A DNA stretch of 64,000 bases from Desulfuromonadales bacterium (GTDB taxonomy: Bacteria; Desulfobacterota; Desulfuromonadia; Geobacterales; Pseudopelobacteraceae): the NCBI GenBank assembly GCA_013349405.1, contig DUZS01000004.1, positions 30,726 to 94,725 on the forward strand, given 5' to 3'. Positions 37,603-45,697 of this stretch are shown here, piece by piece. A model generated the notes under the pieces. The model was not told the origin of the DNA, searched no databases, and saw only the letters and a program-made list of their open reading frames with translations. Position 1 is the stretch's first letter. Each line of letters starts with the position of its first letter. A program made the position numbers and the translations under genes.

Positions 37603-39738
37603 GTGACACTGTCTCAGCGAACAGTCCTTATTATCGTCAGCACTTTTATCGCGCTGCTTTTTATTCTGGCGGTAACTTCAGATATTATCCTGTTAAAAAG
37701 TTTTGCCAAGCTCGAGCGGATTGTCGTTGCCGACAATATTCAGAAGGTCAGAAACGAAATTGATGAATCATATGATGAACTTTGTGCCTTGTTACATGGA
37801 CTTGAGGCAACTGCTTCGGCACAAGGATATATCCCTCTCACGAAACGTCCTGATGTTTTTCTCGAAAGCCGCCACATTGATGTAATCGTCTGTCTTTCTC
37901 TCGACCAGCAGATTATGGCGTCGCACTTTTTGAGCAGGAGTCCTCTGAAACGTCAGGTTGACCCTGCGCACGTTATTGCGGAGCTTGGCAGCACTATCCC
38001 TCTCGTACAAAAGACCCCCGGTGAGCCGCTGAACGGCTTGATTCTCGTAGACAACGTTCCCCTGCAGCTGGTAGTCAGCCAGCTGCCAGGCAGTGGCCAC
38101 CTGCTGTTTGTCGGTCGCTATCTTGATGAAGAAGAGATTAACAGAATTACCGCTGTGACAGAGTTTGTGCTTAAACTTGTGCCGGTCTCCGCTCAAGGCA
38201 ATGCACCAGATATAACTGCTGCTCTTGCGGCCGTTTCCCAAGGGGATGAAACTCCTGTTCTTGTTGTTAATGAGGATGAGGTTGCCGGTTACTCTCTCTT
38301 TAAAGACATGCGTGACCGCCCCTGCATGTTCGCCAAAATCACCGAAGAGCGCCTGCTCTACAACCAGGGCAGAGCTTCGATTATATATGTCCTTACCGCA
38401 TTGTTTATTGCGGGTGGGGTGTTCTGCTGTGTCATGCTGTTTTTTATTCGCAAAACCATACTGAAGCGCCTTGCTGAACTTACCCGAAAAGTATCAAAAA
38501 TCTCAATAGAGGGCGATATTACAGTCCGGTTGCCTGTTTCTGATCATCGGGATGAGTTGAGTACCCTGGTATTTTCAATCAATAGCATGCTTGATTCACT
38601 TGAAAATGCTGAAAAAAAACTGCGGGAGAGTGAGGAACGCTACCGCATGCTGTTTGATCGGGCTCCTGACTCTATAATTATTATTGGTATTGAAGGTGAC
38701 GAGGCAGGTCGTATTGTTGCGGCAAACCAGGCTGCCGCTGATCTGCATGGCTATACACCTGATGAAATCTGCCAGTTGCACATCCATGAGCTGAATACGG
38801 CGGAAACCAATAAAATTGCTACCGATATGATTGACGCTATTGTCGCCGGGGAATGGTTGACAGCAGAAATATGGCACCTGAAAAAGGACGGCACCCAATT
38901 CCCGGTCGAGATTCATGCCGGACTTATAAAAATTGCCGGGAAAAAATATATATTAGGTTTTGACCGGGATATTACGCAGCGTAAAATAACAGAAGAAACT
39001 GATCGTATGCATCTTGAAGAGATAGGGGAATTAAATGACAAATTGACCCGAAAAGCACTTGATCTTGTTGCCGCCAACAACGAACTTGAGACATTTAATT
39101 ATTCAATTTCACATGACATGCGCGGTCCCTTGACACGAATATCAGGGTATTGCCAGTTGTTGCTGGATAATGACAGTACGCTTGACGTCGAAGCCAGGGA
39201 ATATGTTACCCGTATTTATGAGTCTGAAACGTGGCTCAATGAAATGATTGATGCCTTGTTGGATCTGGCTCAGCTTACGCGTGTTGAAATTGTTCCGGGC
39301 AGTGTTAATTTGAGTGCTATTGCAGAAGATATTTTAAAGGAGTTTGCGCTTGCAAGCCCCGACCGTTCAGTCAGAATTGATGTTGCGCCAAATAGTATTG
39401 CTTCAGGTGATGCCCGGCTTTTAAAAATGGTCATGATTAATCTGCTGGGAAATGCCTGGAAGTACAGCTCTCTCAAAAAAGATGCCTTGATTGAATTTGG
39501 TGTTGAGCAGACCGAAGCGGGTCCGGCCTACTTTGTTCGTGACAATGGCGATGGTTTTGATATGAAAAATGCAGGTAAGCTTTTCCGTGTTTTCTCAAGA
39601 CTGCATTCGTCCAGCACGTTTGCCGGAACCGGAATCGGCCTTGCTACTGTGCAGCGCATCATTTTCCGTCATGGTGGACGAATATGGGCTGAAGCGCAAC
39701 CGGGGGCCGGGGCAACGTTTTTCTTTACTCTGCAGTGA
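37603..39738 (+). CDS. Hybrid-free sensor histidine kinase with CHASE-type sensor, HAMP and PAS
   Basis: The 711-residue protein has a transmembrane helix (about 8-28), a periplasmic CHASE4-like domain (about 30-255), a second helix (about 262-284), HAMP (about 285-340) and PAS (about 345-465, RAPDSIIIIGIEGDE). HisKA has the phospho-acceptor in SISHDMRGPLTRISGY. HATPase carries N and G boxes (LLGNAWKY, DNGDGFDM, GTGIGLATVQRII). The GTG start has ACGGAG upstream. No response regulator is adjacent, so it is an orphan kinase; the ligand is unknown. Confidence 0.85.
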   Translation: MTLSQRTVLIIVSTFIALLFILAVTSDIILLKSFAKLERIVVADNIQKVRNEIDESYDELCALLHGLEATASAQGYIPLTKRPDVFLESRHIDVIVCLSLDQQIMASHFLSRSPLKRQVDPAHVIAELGSTIPLVQKTPGEPLNGLILVDNVPLQLVVSQLPGSGHLLFVGRYLDEEEINRITAVTEFVLKLVPVSAQGNAPDITAALAAVSQGDETPVLVVNEDEVAGYSLFKDMRDRPCMFAKITEERLLYNQGRASIIYVLTALFIAGGVFCCVMLFFIRKTILKRLAELTRKVSKISIEGDITVRLPVSDHRDELSTLVFSINSMLDSLENAEKKLRESEERYRMLFDRAPDSIIIIGIEGDEAGRIVAANQAAADLHGYTPDEICQLHIHELNTAETNKIATDMIDAIVAGEWLTAEIWHLKKDGTQFPVEIHAGLIKIAGKKYILGFDRDITQRKITEETDRMHLEEIGELNDKLTRKALDLVAANNELETFNYSISHDMRGPLTRISGYCQLLLDNDSTLDVEAREYVTRIYESETWLNEMIDALLDLAQLTRVEIVPGSVNLSAIAEDILKEFALASPDRSVRIDVAPNSIASGDARLLKMVMINLLGNAWKYSSLKKDALIEFGVEQTEAGPAYFVRDNGDGFDMKNAGKLFRVFSRLHSSSTFAGTGIGLATVQRIIFRHGGRIWAEAQPGAGATFFFTLQ

Positions 39739-40309
39739 ACCCGGTTTTTCTGAACAGTACTCTGGCGGTCGGCATCTCCCCGCTCATGCTCTCCTCAGAA
39801 AACAGGACTTCGCCTTGAAATGTTCCAAACAGACGGGACAATTCTCCCGGTTGCAGCAGATAGGCTGGTTTATGGATCTGAATAAGCTGATCTGAAGCCA
39901 TAATGGTGTCATACAGCAACACTCCCCCCGGATTCAGGGCTGCTACCTCGAATGGTATCAGCTCCCGCAGAAGAAAATTAAAATTAAGAATCAGGTCAAA
40001 TGTTCCTTGAATAGAATAGTCATCAAGATCGACTCTCCGGAATTCAACAGCAAGCCCCATTGTTTGAGCGCGGTTTTTACCCTTTTCAAGTCCTGTATCT
40101 GAAATATCCAACCCGGTGACTCTGAAACCGTGCCGAGCCAGGAACACGCTGTTTCTTCCTTCTCCGCAGGCGATGTCGAGCGCTTTTGGTCCTGGAACGA
40201 GTGCTTTGACCCTCTCAATTTCACGTGCAAGAAACGGAGAAGGATGTTCGCCAAGAAATGAGTCCTCTGATTGGTAGCGCGCATTCCATTTAATCCGGTC
40301 TGATTCCAT
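39725..40309 (-). CDS. Class I SAM-dependent methyltransferase
   Basis: A 194-residue Rossmann methyltransferase with motif I ALDIACGEGRNSVFLARHG and motif II VTGLDISD, resembling small TehB-like enzymes. ATG 40309 has GGAGG eight bases upstream; a longer frame would need a TTG at 40327 with no ribosome site. It converges with the sensor kinase and overlaps its 3' end by 14 bases. Substrate unknown. Confidence 0.8.
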   Translation of the reverse strand: MESDRIKWNARYQSEDSFLGEHPSPFLAREIERVKALVPGPKALDIACGEGRNSVFLARHGFRVTGLDISDTGLEKGKNRAQTMGLAVEFRRVDLDDYSIQGTFDLILNFNFLLRELIPFEVAALNPGGVLLYDTIMASDQLIQIHKPAYLLQPGELSRLFGTFQGEVLFSEESMSGEMPTARVLFRKTGFTAE

Positions 40310-40420
40310 ATAATTTGCCTCCGGCAACGATTCGGTTTATAAGATACGTCCTGCCTGAATGCAGCAGTCGCAGGTCAGGCTGTTCATGAAGGTTAAATCT
40401 GCTGTAAAAGGTGCCTGTCG

Positions 40421-41683
40421 ATGCAGAAAAAAAGAGTTGTCATTGCAGGAATGGGGTTCGGCGGGTTACGGGCCGCAAAAGCTCTTGCCGGAAGCGATGT
40501 TGAATTAACAATGGTGGACCGAAATAACTATCATCTCTTTCAGCCTCTTCTGTATCAGGTGGCAACCGCCGGACTTGAACAGGAGGCGATTGCTTATCCT
40601 CTGCGCGGTTTGACCCGTCAATGGCCGTCTGCTTCATTTCTCCTTGCTGAAATTACCGGCGTTGATCTTGCCGGAAAATCAGTCCAGACCGATGCAGGTC
40701 CAATTCCGTATGATTATCTCATCGTTGCCGCCGGCAGTCGCACCAATTTTTTTAACATGAAAAGTGTCGAAATGCACGCTTTTGATCTTAAGCAGCTTGC
40801 CCAGGCAGAGGATGTACGCAACCATATTCTGCTGATGTTTGAACATGCTTCACGGGAGACAGACCCGCAACGCCGGGCGGCTCTGCTGACATTTGTCATC
40901 GTCGGAGGAGGACCCACAGGGGTCGAATTTGCCGGCGCTTTGCGGGAGTTGATTGTCTATGCCCTTGCGCGGGATTATTCAACCATTGCCGTTTCCGACA
41001 CCAGAATCGTCCTCGTTGAGTCGGCCGGCTCGCTGCTGACCGCGATGCCTGACAATCTGCGTCTGTACGCGCAGCAAAAACTGTGCTCAATGGGGGTAGA
41101 AGTCCTGCTTGAGAACCGGGTCGTCGGAGCAACTGCTGAATCGGTAGAACTGCATGGCGGAACTGTGATTCTTTCTCATACGCTGCTCTGGTCTGCCGGA
41201 GTGGCTGCGGCTGATCTGGCAGGTCGTCTGAACGGAGTTGAACATGGTGCGGCCGGCAGAATTGTGGTGCAGCCTGATCTCAGCATCAAGGAGCATCCGG
41301 AAGTGTTTGTCATAGGTGATATGGCATGTTGCCTTGAGAACGGGTCCCCTCTGCCGATGATGGCGCCGGTGGCAAGCCAGCAGGGCGATTATGCCGCCAA
41401 AATGATTCTTGCCCGTGAACAGGGTAAAATACTCCCCCCATTTCATTATTTTGACAAAGGGTCTATGGCGACGATTGGCAGGAGTTCAGCCGTAGCTGCA
41501 GCCGCCGGTTTTACGTTTCGCGGCTATGTTGCCTGGTTGGCCTGGCTGCTGCTGCATCTCTACTATTTGATCGGCTTTCGCAACCGGCTTGTTGTCATGA
41601 TGAACTGGACGTATGCCTATTGGTTTCAGGAACGGCAGGTTCGACTCATTACGTCAAAAAAACGCCGGGCGGAACAGCTGTAG
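40421..41683 (+). CDS. ndh: Type II NADH dehydrogenase (NDH-2)
   Basis: A single-subunit, non-pumping NADH:quinone oxidoreductase at the inner membrane. The 420-residue protein has the FAD site IAGMGFGGLRAAKAL, the FAD-contacting YHLFQPLLYQVATAGL, the NADH-binding VGGGPTGVEFAGAL, and the second FAD segment VFVIGDMA. The C-terminus contains a hydrophobic helix (AWLAWLLLHLYYLIGF) for membrane attachment. It lets the cell oxidise NADH without proton pumping, which may pair with the cbb3 oxidase. Confidence 0.9.
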   Translation: MQKKRVVIAGMGFGGLRAAKALAGSDVELTMVDRNNYHLFQPLLYQVATAGLEQEAIAYPLRGLTRQWPSASFLLAEITGVDLAGKSVQTDAGPIPYDYLIVAAGSRTNFFNMKSVEMHAFDLKQLAQAEDVRNHILLMFEHASRETDPQRRAALLTFVIVGGGPTGVEFAGALRELIVYALARDYSTIAVSDTRIVLVESAGSLLTAMPDNLRLYAQQKLCSMGVEVLLENRVVGATAESVELHGGTVILSHTLLWSAGVAAADLAGRLNGVEHGAAGRIVVQPDLSIKEHPEVFVIGDMACCLENGSPLPMMAPVASQQGDYAAKMILAREQGKILPPFHYFDKGSMATIGRSSAVAAAAGFTFRGYVAWLAWLLLHLYYLIGFRNRLVVMMNWTYAYWFQERQVRLITSKKRRAEQL

Positions 41684-41704
41684 CTGAGCGATTCTCCGTT
41701 GGCC

Positions 41705-41734
41705 TTGACATTTAACGCGCACCTCTCGTATTGT
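41705..41734 (+). promoter_or_regulatory. Sigma-70-type promoter for the DPM1-like gene
   Basis: Consensus TTGACA (41705-41710), 18 bases, TATTGT (41729-41734). The start codon lies 32 bases downstream with AGGAG in between. Confidence 0.6.
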
Positions 41735-41766
41735 AACCCGAATTTTTACCAGCGACAGGAGATTTT

Positions 41767-42489
41767 TTGAAGGCATTTGTTGTCATACCCACGTACAACG
41801 AAAAAGACAATGTCAGGTCATTGACAGACACTGTTCTCGCCCAGCATTCCGGCATACAGATTCTGTTCGTGGATGATAATTCTCCTGATGGCACCGGCGT
41901 AATTATTGATGAACTGGTCGCTCACAATGACCGGGTACATGTGCTGCATCGCTCTGGCAAACGTGGCCTTGGCTCCGCCTATCGCGAAGGTTTTAAGGCC
42001 GCACTTGCCATGGGTGCGGACTATTTACTGGAAATGGATGCCGACTTTTCCCATGATCCGGCAACCCTGCCCCTTTTTCTCTCCGCAATTCTGAAAAACG
42101 ACCTCGTTATCGGTTCCCGCTATCTGAACGGGGTCAGCGTCGTTAACTGGCCGATCCGCAGATTAATTTTAAGTTACTGCGCAAGTGTTTATACACGTCT
42201 GGTAACCGGTTTACAGGTGCGGGACTGTACGAGCGGCTTTAAATGTTTTCGTCGTGCAACCATAGAGGCTATTGATCTGTCGCGCGTAACGTCCGATGGC
42301 TACTCGTTTCAGATTGAAATGAATTACCGCTGCATGGAGAAGGGGTTCCGCATTGCTGAAATTCCGATCATTTTTATCGATCGCCATGCCGGCAGTTCGA
42401 AGATGTCCGGTTCCATTGTCAGAGAGGCGGTACTGATGGTGTGGAAACTCCGTCTGAACACATTATTTTCACGTATTATCGGGAAATAG
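41767..42489 (+). CDS. Dolichol-phosphate-mannose synthase-like GT2 glycosyltransferase
   Basis: A 240-residue polyprenol-phosphate sugar transferase with VVIPTYNEKDN, the DXD-type LEMDADFSHDP and the C-terminal IFIDRHAGSSKM segment found in DPM1-like enzymes. It lacks C-terminal transmembrane helices. It uses a TTG start at 41767, supported by AGGAG at 41757-41761 and by the conserved N-terminus beginning right there. It probably makes a polyprenyl-phosphate sugar donor for surface glycans. Confidence 0.88.
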   Translation: MKAFVVIPTYNEKDNVRSLTDTVLAQHSGIQILFVDDNSPDGTGVIIDELVAHNDRVHVLHRSGKRGLGSAYREGFKAALAMGADYLLEMDADFSHDPATLPLFLSAILKNDLVIGSRYLNGVSVVNWPIRRLILSYCASVYTRLVTGLQVRDCTSGFKCFRRATIEAIDLSRVTSDGYSFQIEMNYRCMEKGFRIAEIPIIFIDRHAGSSKMSGSIVREAVLMVWKLRLNTLFSRIIGK

Positions 42490-42497
42490 GATCACGT

Positions 42498-42683
42498 ATG
42501 GCACATGATATCTGGTCAGTTATTCTTATAGCCGGTTTAACCGGATGGCTATTCTCCTCGATAATGCTGATGCTGAAGGCGTTTCCGGCGAAAGATGTTT
42601 TTGTTGCGTCCGCTGGAATCCGCTGGGGGACATCCGGCATCATTTCTTTTGCTATCTGGATAATCGGTCTACTGAACGCCTGA
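42498..42683 (+). CDS. Small membrane protein of unknown function
   Basis: A 61-residue product with two hydrophobic helices (about 7-24, WSVILIAGLTGWLFSSIML, and about 40-58, GIISFAIWIIGLLNA). ATG 42498 has TAGGA upstream and lies 8 bases after the DPM1-like stop, so it is probably co-transcribed. It may be an accessory membrane subunit for the glycosyltransferase, but that is inference from position only. Confidence 0.55.
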   Translation: MAHDIWSVILIAGLTGWLFSSIMLMLKAFPAKDVFVASAGIRWGTSGIISFAIWIIGLLNA

Positions 42684-42722
42684 TTCCAGTTTTTTGGGAA
42701 ATGACTTTTTCATGCTTTGGTA

Positions 42723-43199
42723 TCACTCTTCCGGAGGAGGCCTTCCGGTTCTTGTCACATACTCCAGATCTTCCCTCTTTTTCGCCATGCCTTCGGCGCA
42801 GTAGGACCAAATCCGATAACTTTCCACGCCAAGAATCGTAATCCCGGCACCAAATACCGCCCAGTAATTGTCTTCCAGCGATTTTCCGTAATAGTAAAAT
42901 AGGAAAAATGCCGTGAGATAACCGACATGACTAAAACTGCTGCGATGTTCGACACCGGTGGTCATTCGCGAGAGACTCAGGATAAGCGCGGAAAAAGTGT
43001 ACAGCAGCAGAACGGTGCTGATAACACGTGCCGAGGGTGGTCTGCCGAGGAGTGCAATCACGGTGTCAGGAACAGGGAGCAAGGGAAAATTCCACCAGGC
43101 ACACATGCTGACACCGAGAAACAGTACGAGAGCCAGTAAGCCGCGAATGGACAGGCGTTGCAGTCGTTTGATTTCTGCTGTCAGTTCATCGCACAGCAT
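42723..43199 (-). CDS. Membrane protein at the 3' end of the cytochrome operon
   Basis: The 158-residue protein has four hydrophobic segments (about 19-37, 56-76, 90-106 and 112-130). The N-terminal stretch MLCDELTAEIKRLQRL is charged and the C-terminal tail hydrophilic. No named family is evident. It starts 2 bases after the heme-sensor stop, so it shares that transcript and may belong to the same respiratory or sensory complex. Confidence 0.65.
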   Translation of the reverse strand: MLCDELTAEIKRLQRLSIRGLLALVLFLGVSMCAWWNFPLLPVPDTVIALLGRPPSARVISTVLLLYTFSALILSLSRMTTGVEHRSSFSHVGYLTAFFLFYYYGKSLEDNYWAVFGAGITILGVESYRIWSYCAEGMAKKREDLEYVTRTGRPPPEE

Positions 43200-43201
43200 G
43201 G

Positions 43202-44005
43202 CTATTTTTTCATGCCGGTAGCAGCAGCTTTTCTCTCTTCGTAGTAACGGGTGGCTATGATGTCAAGATCATGCGGCAGGTGTGGCGGCGGTTGCGGGAT
43301 ATCACTTTTAAGCGCAGCCGAATCTACATAATTCCGTAAGCGCCGAATCGGGAGGAATACATTTCTCCGTAATAAGGCGGTAACGCCGCCAATAGTAAGA
43401 ATAAGGCTCATCAGAGTAAAAATAACCATCTGGATTCGCAGCAGTGCCAGTGATCGGTCATGTTCCGCCCGTGACAACCCGACGTCCAGGGTCCCCAGGA
43501 CCTTCTGGGCGGGGAGGTGGACGTGACAGGAAGCGGTCGAGCAGGCCGGATCATTGTAGATCGGTGCGGTTATCGCGATAACGCCGACACCATCCTGATT
43601 TTTGAACGTGCGGGCCTGCTGCATGGTTCCCAGATTTGTGACCGGGCTTGCTGTTTTGTGACAGACGATGCACCCCTCGGCATTTTTATCCACCTGACGG
43701 TTCAATTCACCTTGCCTGGCAGAAAAGGTAACCACACCTTTTTTGTTAAATATCCTGACATGATCAACGCCGCTCTGTTCACCGACGTTATGTATGATTG
43801 TGGAGAGAGTGTCGCGATCCCCTTTATGCATGGCATAGCGGGTGGATTTGAGGATAGTGTCAGCGAGATTTGTGGCATGGACAATTTCGGCCCGCTGCAG
43901 ATCCTCCCTGATAACCGAATATAAAATCAGGCAGCAGACCACCATAAATCCGGTTACGGCAAGTCCGACCGGTACCAGCGCTTTCCCCGCAAGAGTCGCA
44001 AACAT
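43202..44005 (-). CDS. Kinase-less periplasmic heme-binding sensor protein
   Basis: The 267-residue protein has transmembrane helices at about 10-30 and 191-212 enclosing a periplasmic domain with CIVCH (112-116) and a wider CSTASCH (155-161, a CX4CH spacing). The short cytoplasmic tail stops after a HAMP-like start (FLPIRRLRNYV) with no kinase, cyclase or chemotaxis output. The periplasmic domain matches that of the histidine kinase at 48946-50505, including IYN..AC.TASCH.H. It lies 16 bases after the dodecaheme gene. A redox-sensing or electron-relay role is inference. Confidence 0.75.
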   Translation of the reverse strand: MFATLAGKALVPVGLAVTGFMVVCCLILYSVIREDLQRAEIVHATNLADTILKSTRYAMHKGDRDTLSTIIHNVGEQSGVDHVRIFNKKGVVTFSARQGELNRQVDKNAEGCIVCHKTASPVTNLGTMQQARTFKNQDGVGVIAITAPIYNDPACSTASCHVHLPAQKVLGTLDVGLSRAEHDRSLALLRIQMVIFTLMSLILTIGGVTALLRRNVFLPIRRLRNYVDSAALKSDIPQPPPHLPHDLDIIATRYYEERKAAATGMKK

Positions 44006-44021
44006 TTATTTCCTCCACAGC

Positions 44022-45011
44022 TTACATTTTATGACAGACCTCGCATTTTTCTTTAACACTGAATGCGCTTTTGCCATCGTGACACTGACCGCACGATTTC
44101 CCTTGTTCCATTTCAGTCATCGATATTTTAGTGGAACTACGGACAGTTTTGTAGAGAGACACATGGCAGTCGCTGCAACTGTAGAGACCGGTATGAAAGG
44201 TATGACTGAACAGAACGTCGCCGGTGCTTTTCTCTTCAAACTTCAACTCCCGCACCGGGTGACATTTGGAACATTCTTTTACTGAAAAGGCCTGCTTAGC
44301 GTTGTGGCACATACCGCACGATTTCCCCTGTGTCATGGCTGCCATCCCGACGCGCCTGTTCTTCTGATTCGGCGCATAGGTTTTCGGATGGCATTCGACG
44401 CACTGTGCCACAGTGAGATGAGCACTATGGCTGAAGTGGGTCGGACCGGTCTCTTTAACCTGATATGTTATTTCCCTGACCGGGTGGCACGTGACGCATC
44501 TATTCACGCTGAAGGCTTTTTTGCCATCATGACAGGCTCCGCACGACTTCCCTTTTTTCATGTCAGTCATGCTGAAGCGCTTCGTGGCTTTCGTTGCAAA
44601 CAGGGCAGGGTGGCAAACGCCGCAGTCAGGTGAAGTTGCAAGATGGGATTTATGACTGAAACCGGTTGGTCCGGTAGCTTTTACGTTAAACATGATCTCC
44701 CTGCTTTGATGACACCGGGAACATTCGGCAAGAGGAAAAGCATTTTTTCCTGTATGGCATGCGCCGCACGACCGCCCTTTTTCCATATCCGCCATGGTGA
44801 AACGTTGCTTCTTCTTTAAATCAAAAAGTGTATCGTGGCAGGCGCGACAGTTTTTACTCATCCCTTTTTTGTTGATATGGTCGTCATGACTGAATACCAC
44901 TTTACCGCTGTTTTTTGGTGTAAAGGCCACATCCCGTACGCTGACGGCAAAACAGCTACAGTTCAGTAACAGAATAAACAGGGTGACATAGAGCGAAACA
45001 CGATATTTCAT
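44022..45011 (-). CDS. omcQ: Dodecaheme c-type cytochrome made of four triheme (c7-like) repeats
   Basis: Twelve CxxCH motifs are visible in 329 residues after a signal peptide ending near residue 22. The protein is four tandem repeats of about 75 residues, starting at FSHDDH (40), FSHKSH (118), FSHSAH (193) and FSHTFH (268). Each repeat has three heme sites, with the middle one always SCGxCH. This is a multiheme electron wire in the periplasm or outer membrane. Position after cbcB and the heme count match OmcQ of Geobacter sulfurreducens as I recall it. A GGAGGAG site precedes ATG 45011. Confidence 0.85.
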   Translation of the reverse strand: MKYRVSLYVTLFILLLNCSCFAVSVRDVAFTPKNSGKVVFSHDDHINKKGMSKNCRACHDTLFDLKKKQRFTMADMEKGRSCGACHTGKNAFPLAECSRCHQSREIMFNVKATGPTGFSHKSHLATSPDCGVCHPALFATKATKRFSMTDMKKGKSCGACHDGKKAFSVNRCVTCHPVREITYQVKETGPTHFSHSAHLTVAQCVECHPKTYAPNQKNRRVGMAAMTQGKSCGMCHNAKQAFSVKECSKCHPVRELKFEEKSTGDVLFSHTFHTGLYSCSDCHVSLYKTVRSSTKISMTEMEQGKSCGQCHDGKSAFSVKEKCEVCHKM

Positions 45012-45040
45012 AGGATGATCTCCTCCGGATTTAAAGTCAG

Positions 45041-45697
45041 TTATCTCGTTTTTTCACTGCCGTCGTCGATCTCCTCTTCTTCCCAGCCGTTCCACATCGG
45101 TTTGAAGTGAGCCAATGGGGTATGTCCGAGCGTCGCCAGATAGATATGCACAAAAAGAAAGGCGGTAAAACAGCAGGAGAGGAGAAAATGTGTGCCGATC
45201 AGCATTTTTATCCCGCCCAGAAGGAGCAGCAGTTCACGGAGCGGCGCAATATACATGAGCAGCACGCCGGTAAAAATAACCAGAGGGAGCAGTATGAACA
45301 TGATCACCAGATATGTGGCCTTCTGCATCGGATTGAACTTGCTGTCGGGAGTGCTGTGGTGAGGATTTGGTTTACCAAGAAAATAGGTGAGGAAATAGAA
45401 AAATGCCTGACGGAAAATCCCGGTTTTGAGATCATCGAGCGTCGGCATATAGAGCTTCATCAGGCTCTTTGCGACAACCAGGTAATACATCAGCCAGAGC
45501 ATGTAAGATACGGAGACCACCGCACCGGCGGTGTTGTGCAGGCGTATGGCAGCCTTGTAGGCGCCGAAAACAGATATATAATCAGGGAAGCGTATTTGAA
45601 GTCCGGTAATACACAAGGTCACAATACCGAAGGCATTCAGCCAGTGCCAGATCCTGACCGGCATGGGAGTCAGGTAGACCATCTCTTTATGCTTCAT
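45041..45697 (-). CDS. cbcB: b-type cytochrome, quinol-oxidising subunit
   Basis: A cytochrome b561-like membrane protein of 218 residues with four transmembrane helices and histidines H18, H54, H170 and H184 placed as two heme b ligand pairs. Such subunits oxidise menaquinol and pass electrons to a periplasmic c-type partner. Its start overlaps the 3' end of the heptaheme gene by 11 bases. The order heptaheme c, then b, then dodecaheme c matches the CbcBA-OmcQ locus of Geobacter, where CbcBA supports respiration near the energetic limit. The name is by synteny. Confidence 0.82.
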   Translation of the reverse strand: MKHKEMVYLTPMPVRIWHWLNAFGIVTLCITGLQIRFPDYISVFGAYKAAIRLHNTAGAVVSVSYMLWLMYYLVVAKSLMKLYMPTLDDLKTGIFRQAFFYFLTYFLGKPNPHHSTPDSKFNPMQKATYLVIMFILLPLVIFTGVLLMYIAPLRELLLLLGGIKMLIGTHFLLSCCFTAFLFVHIYLATLGHTPLAHFKPMWNGWEEEEIDDGSEKTR

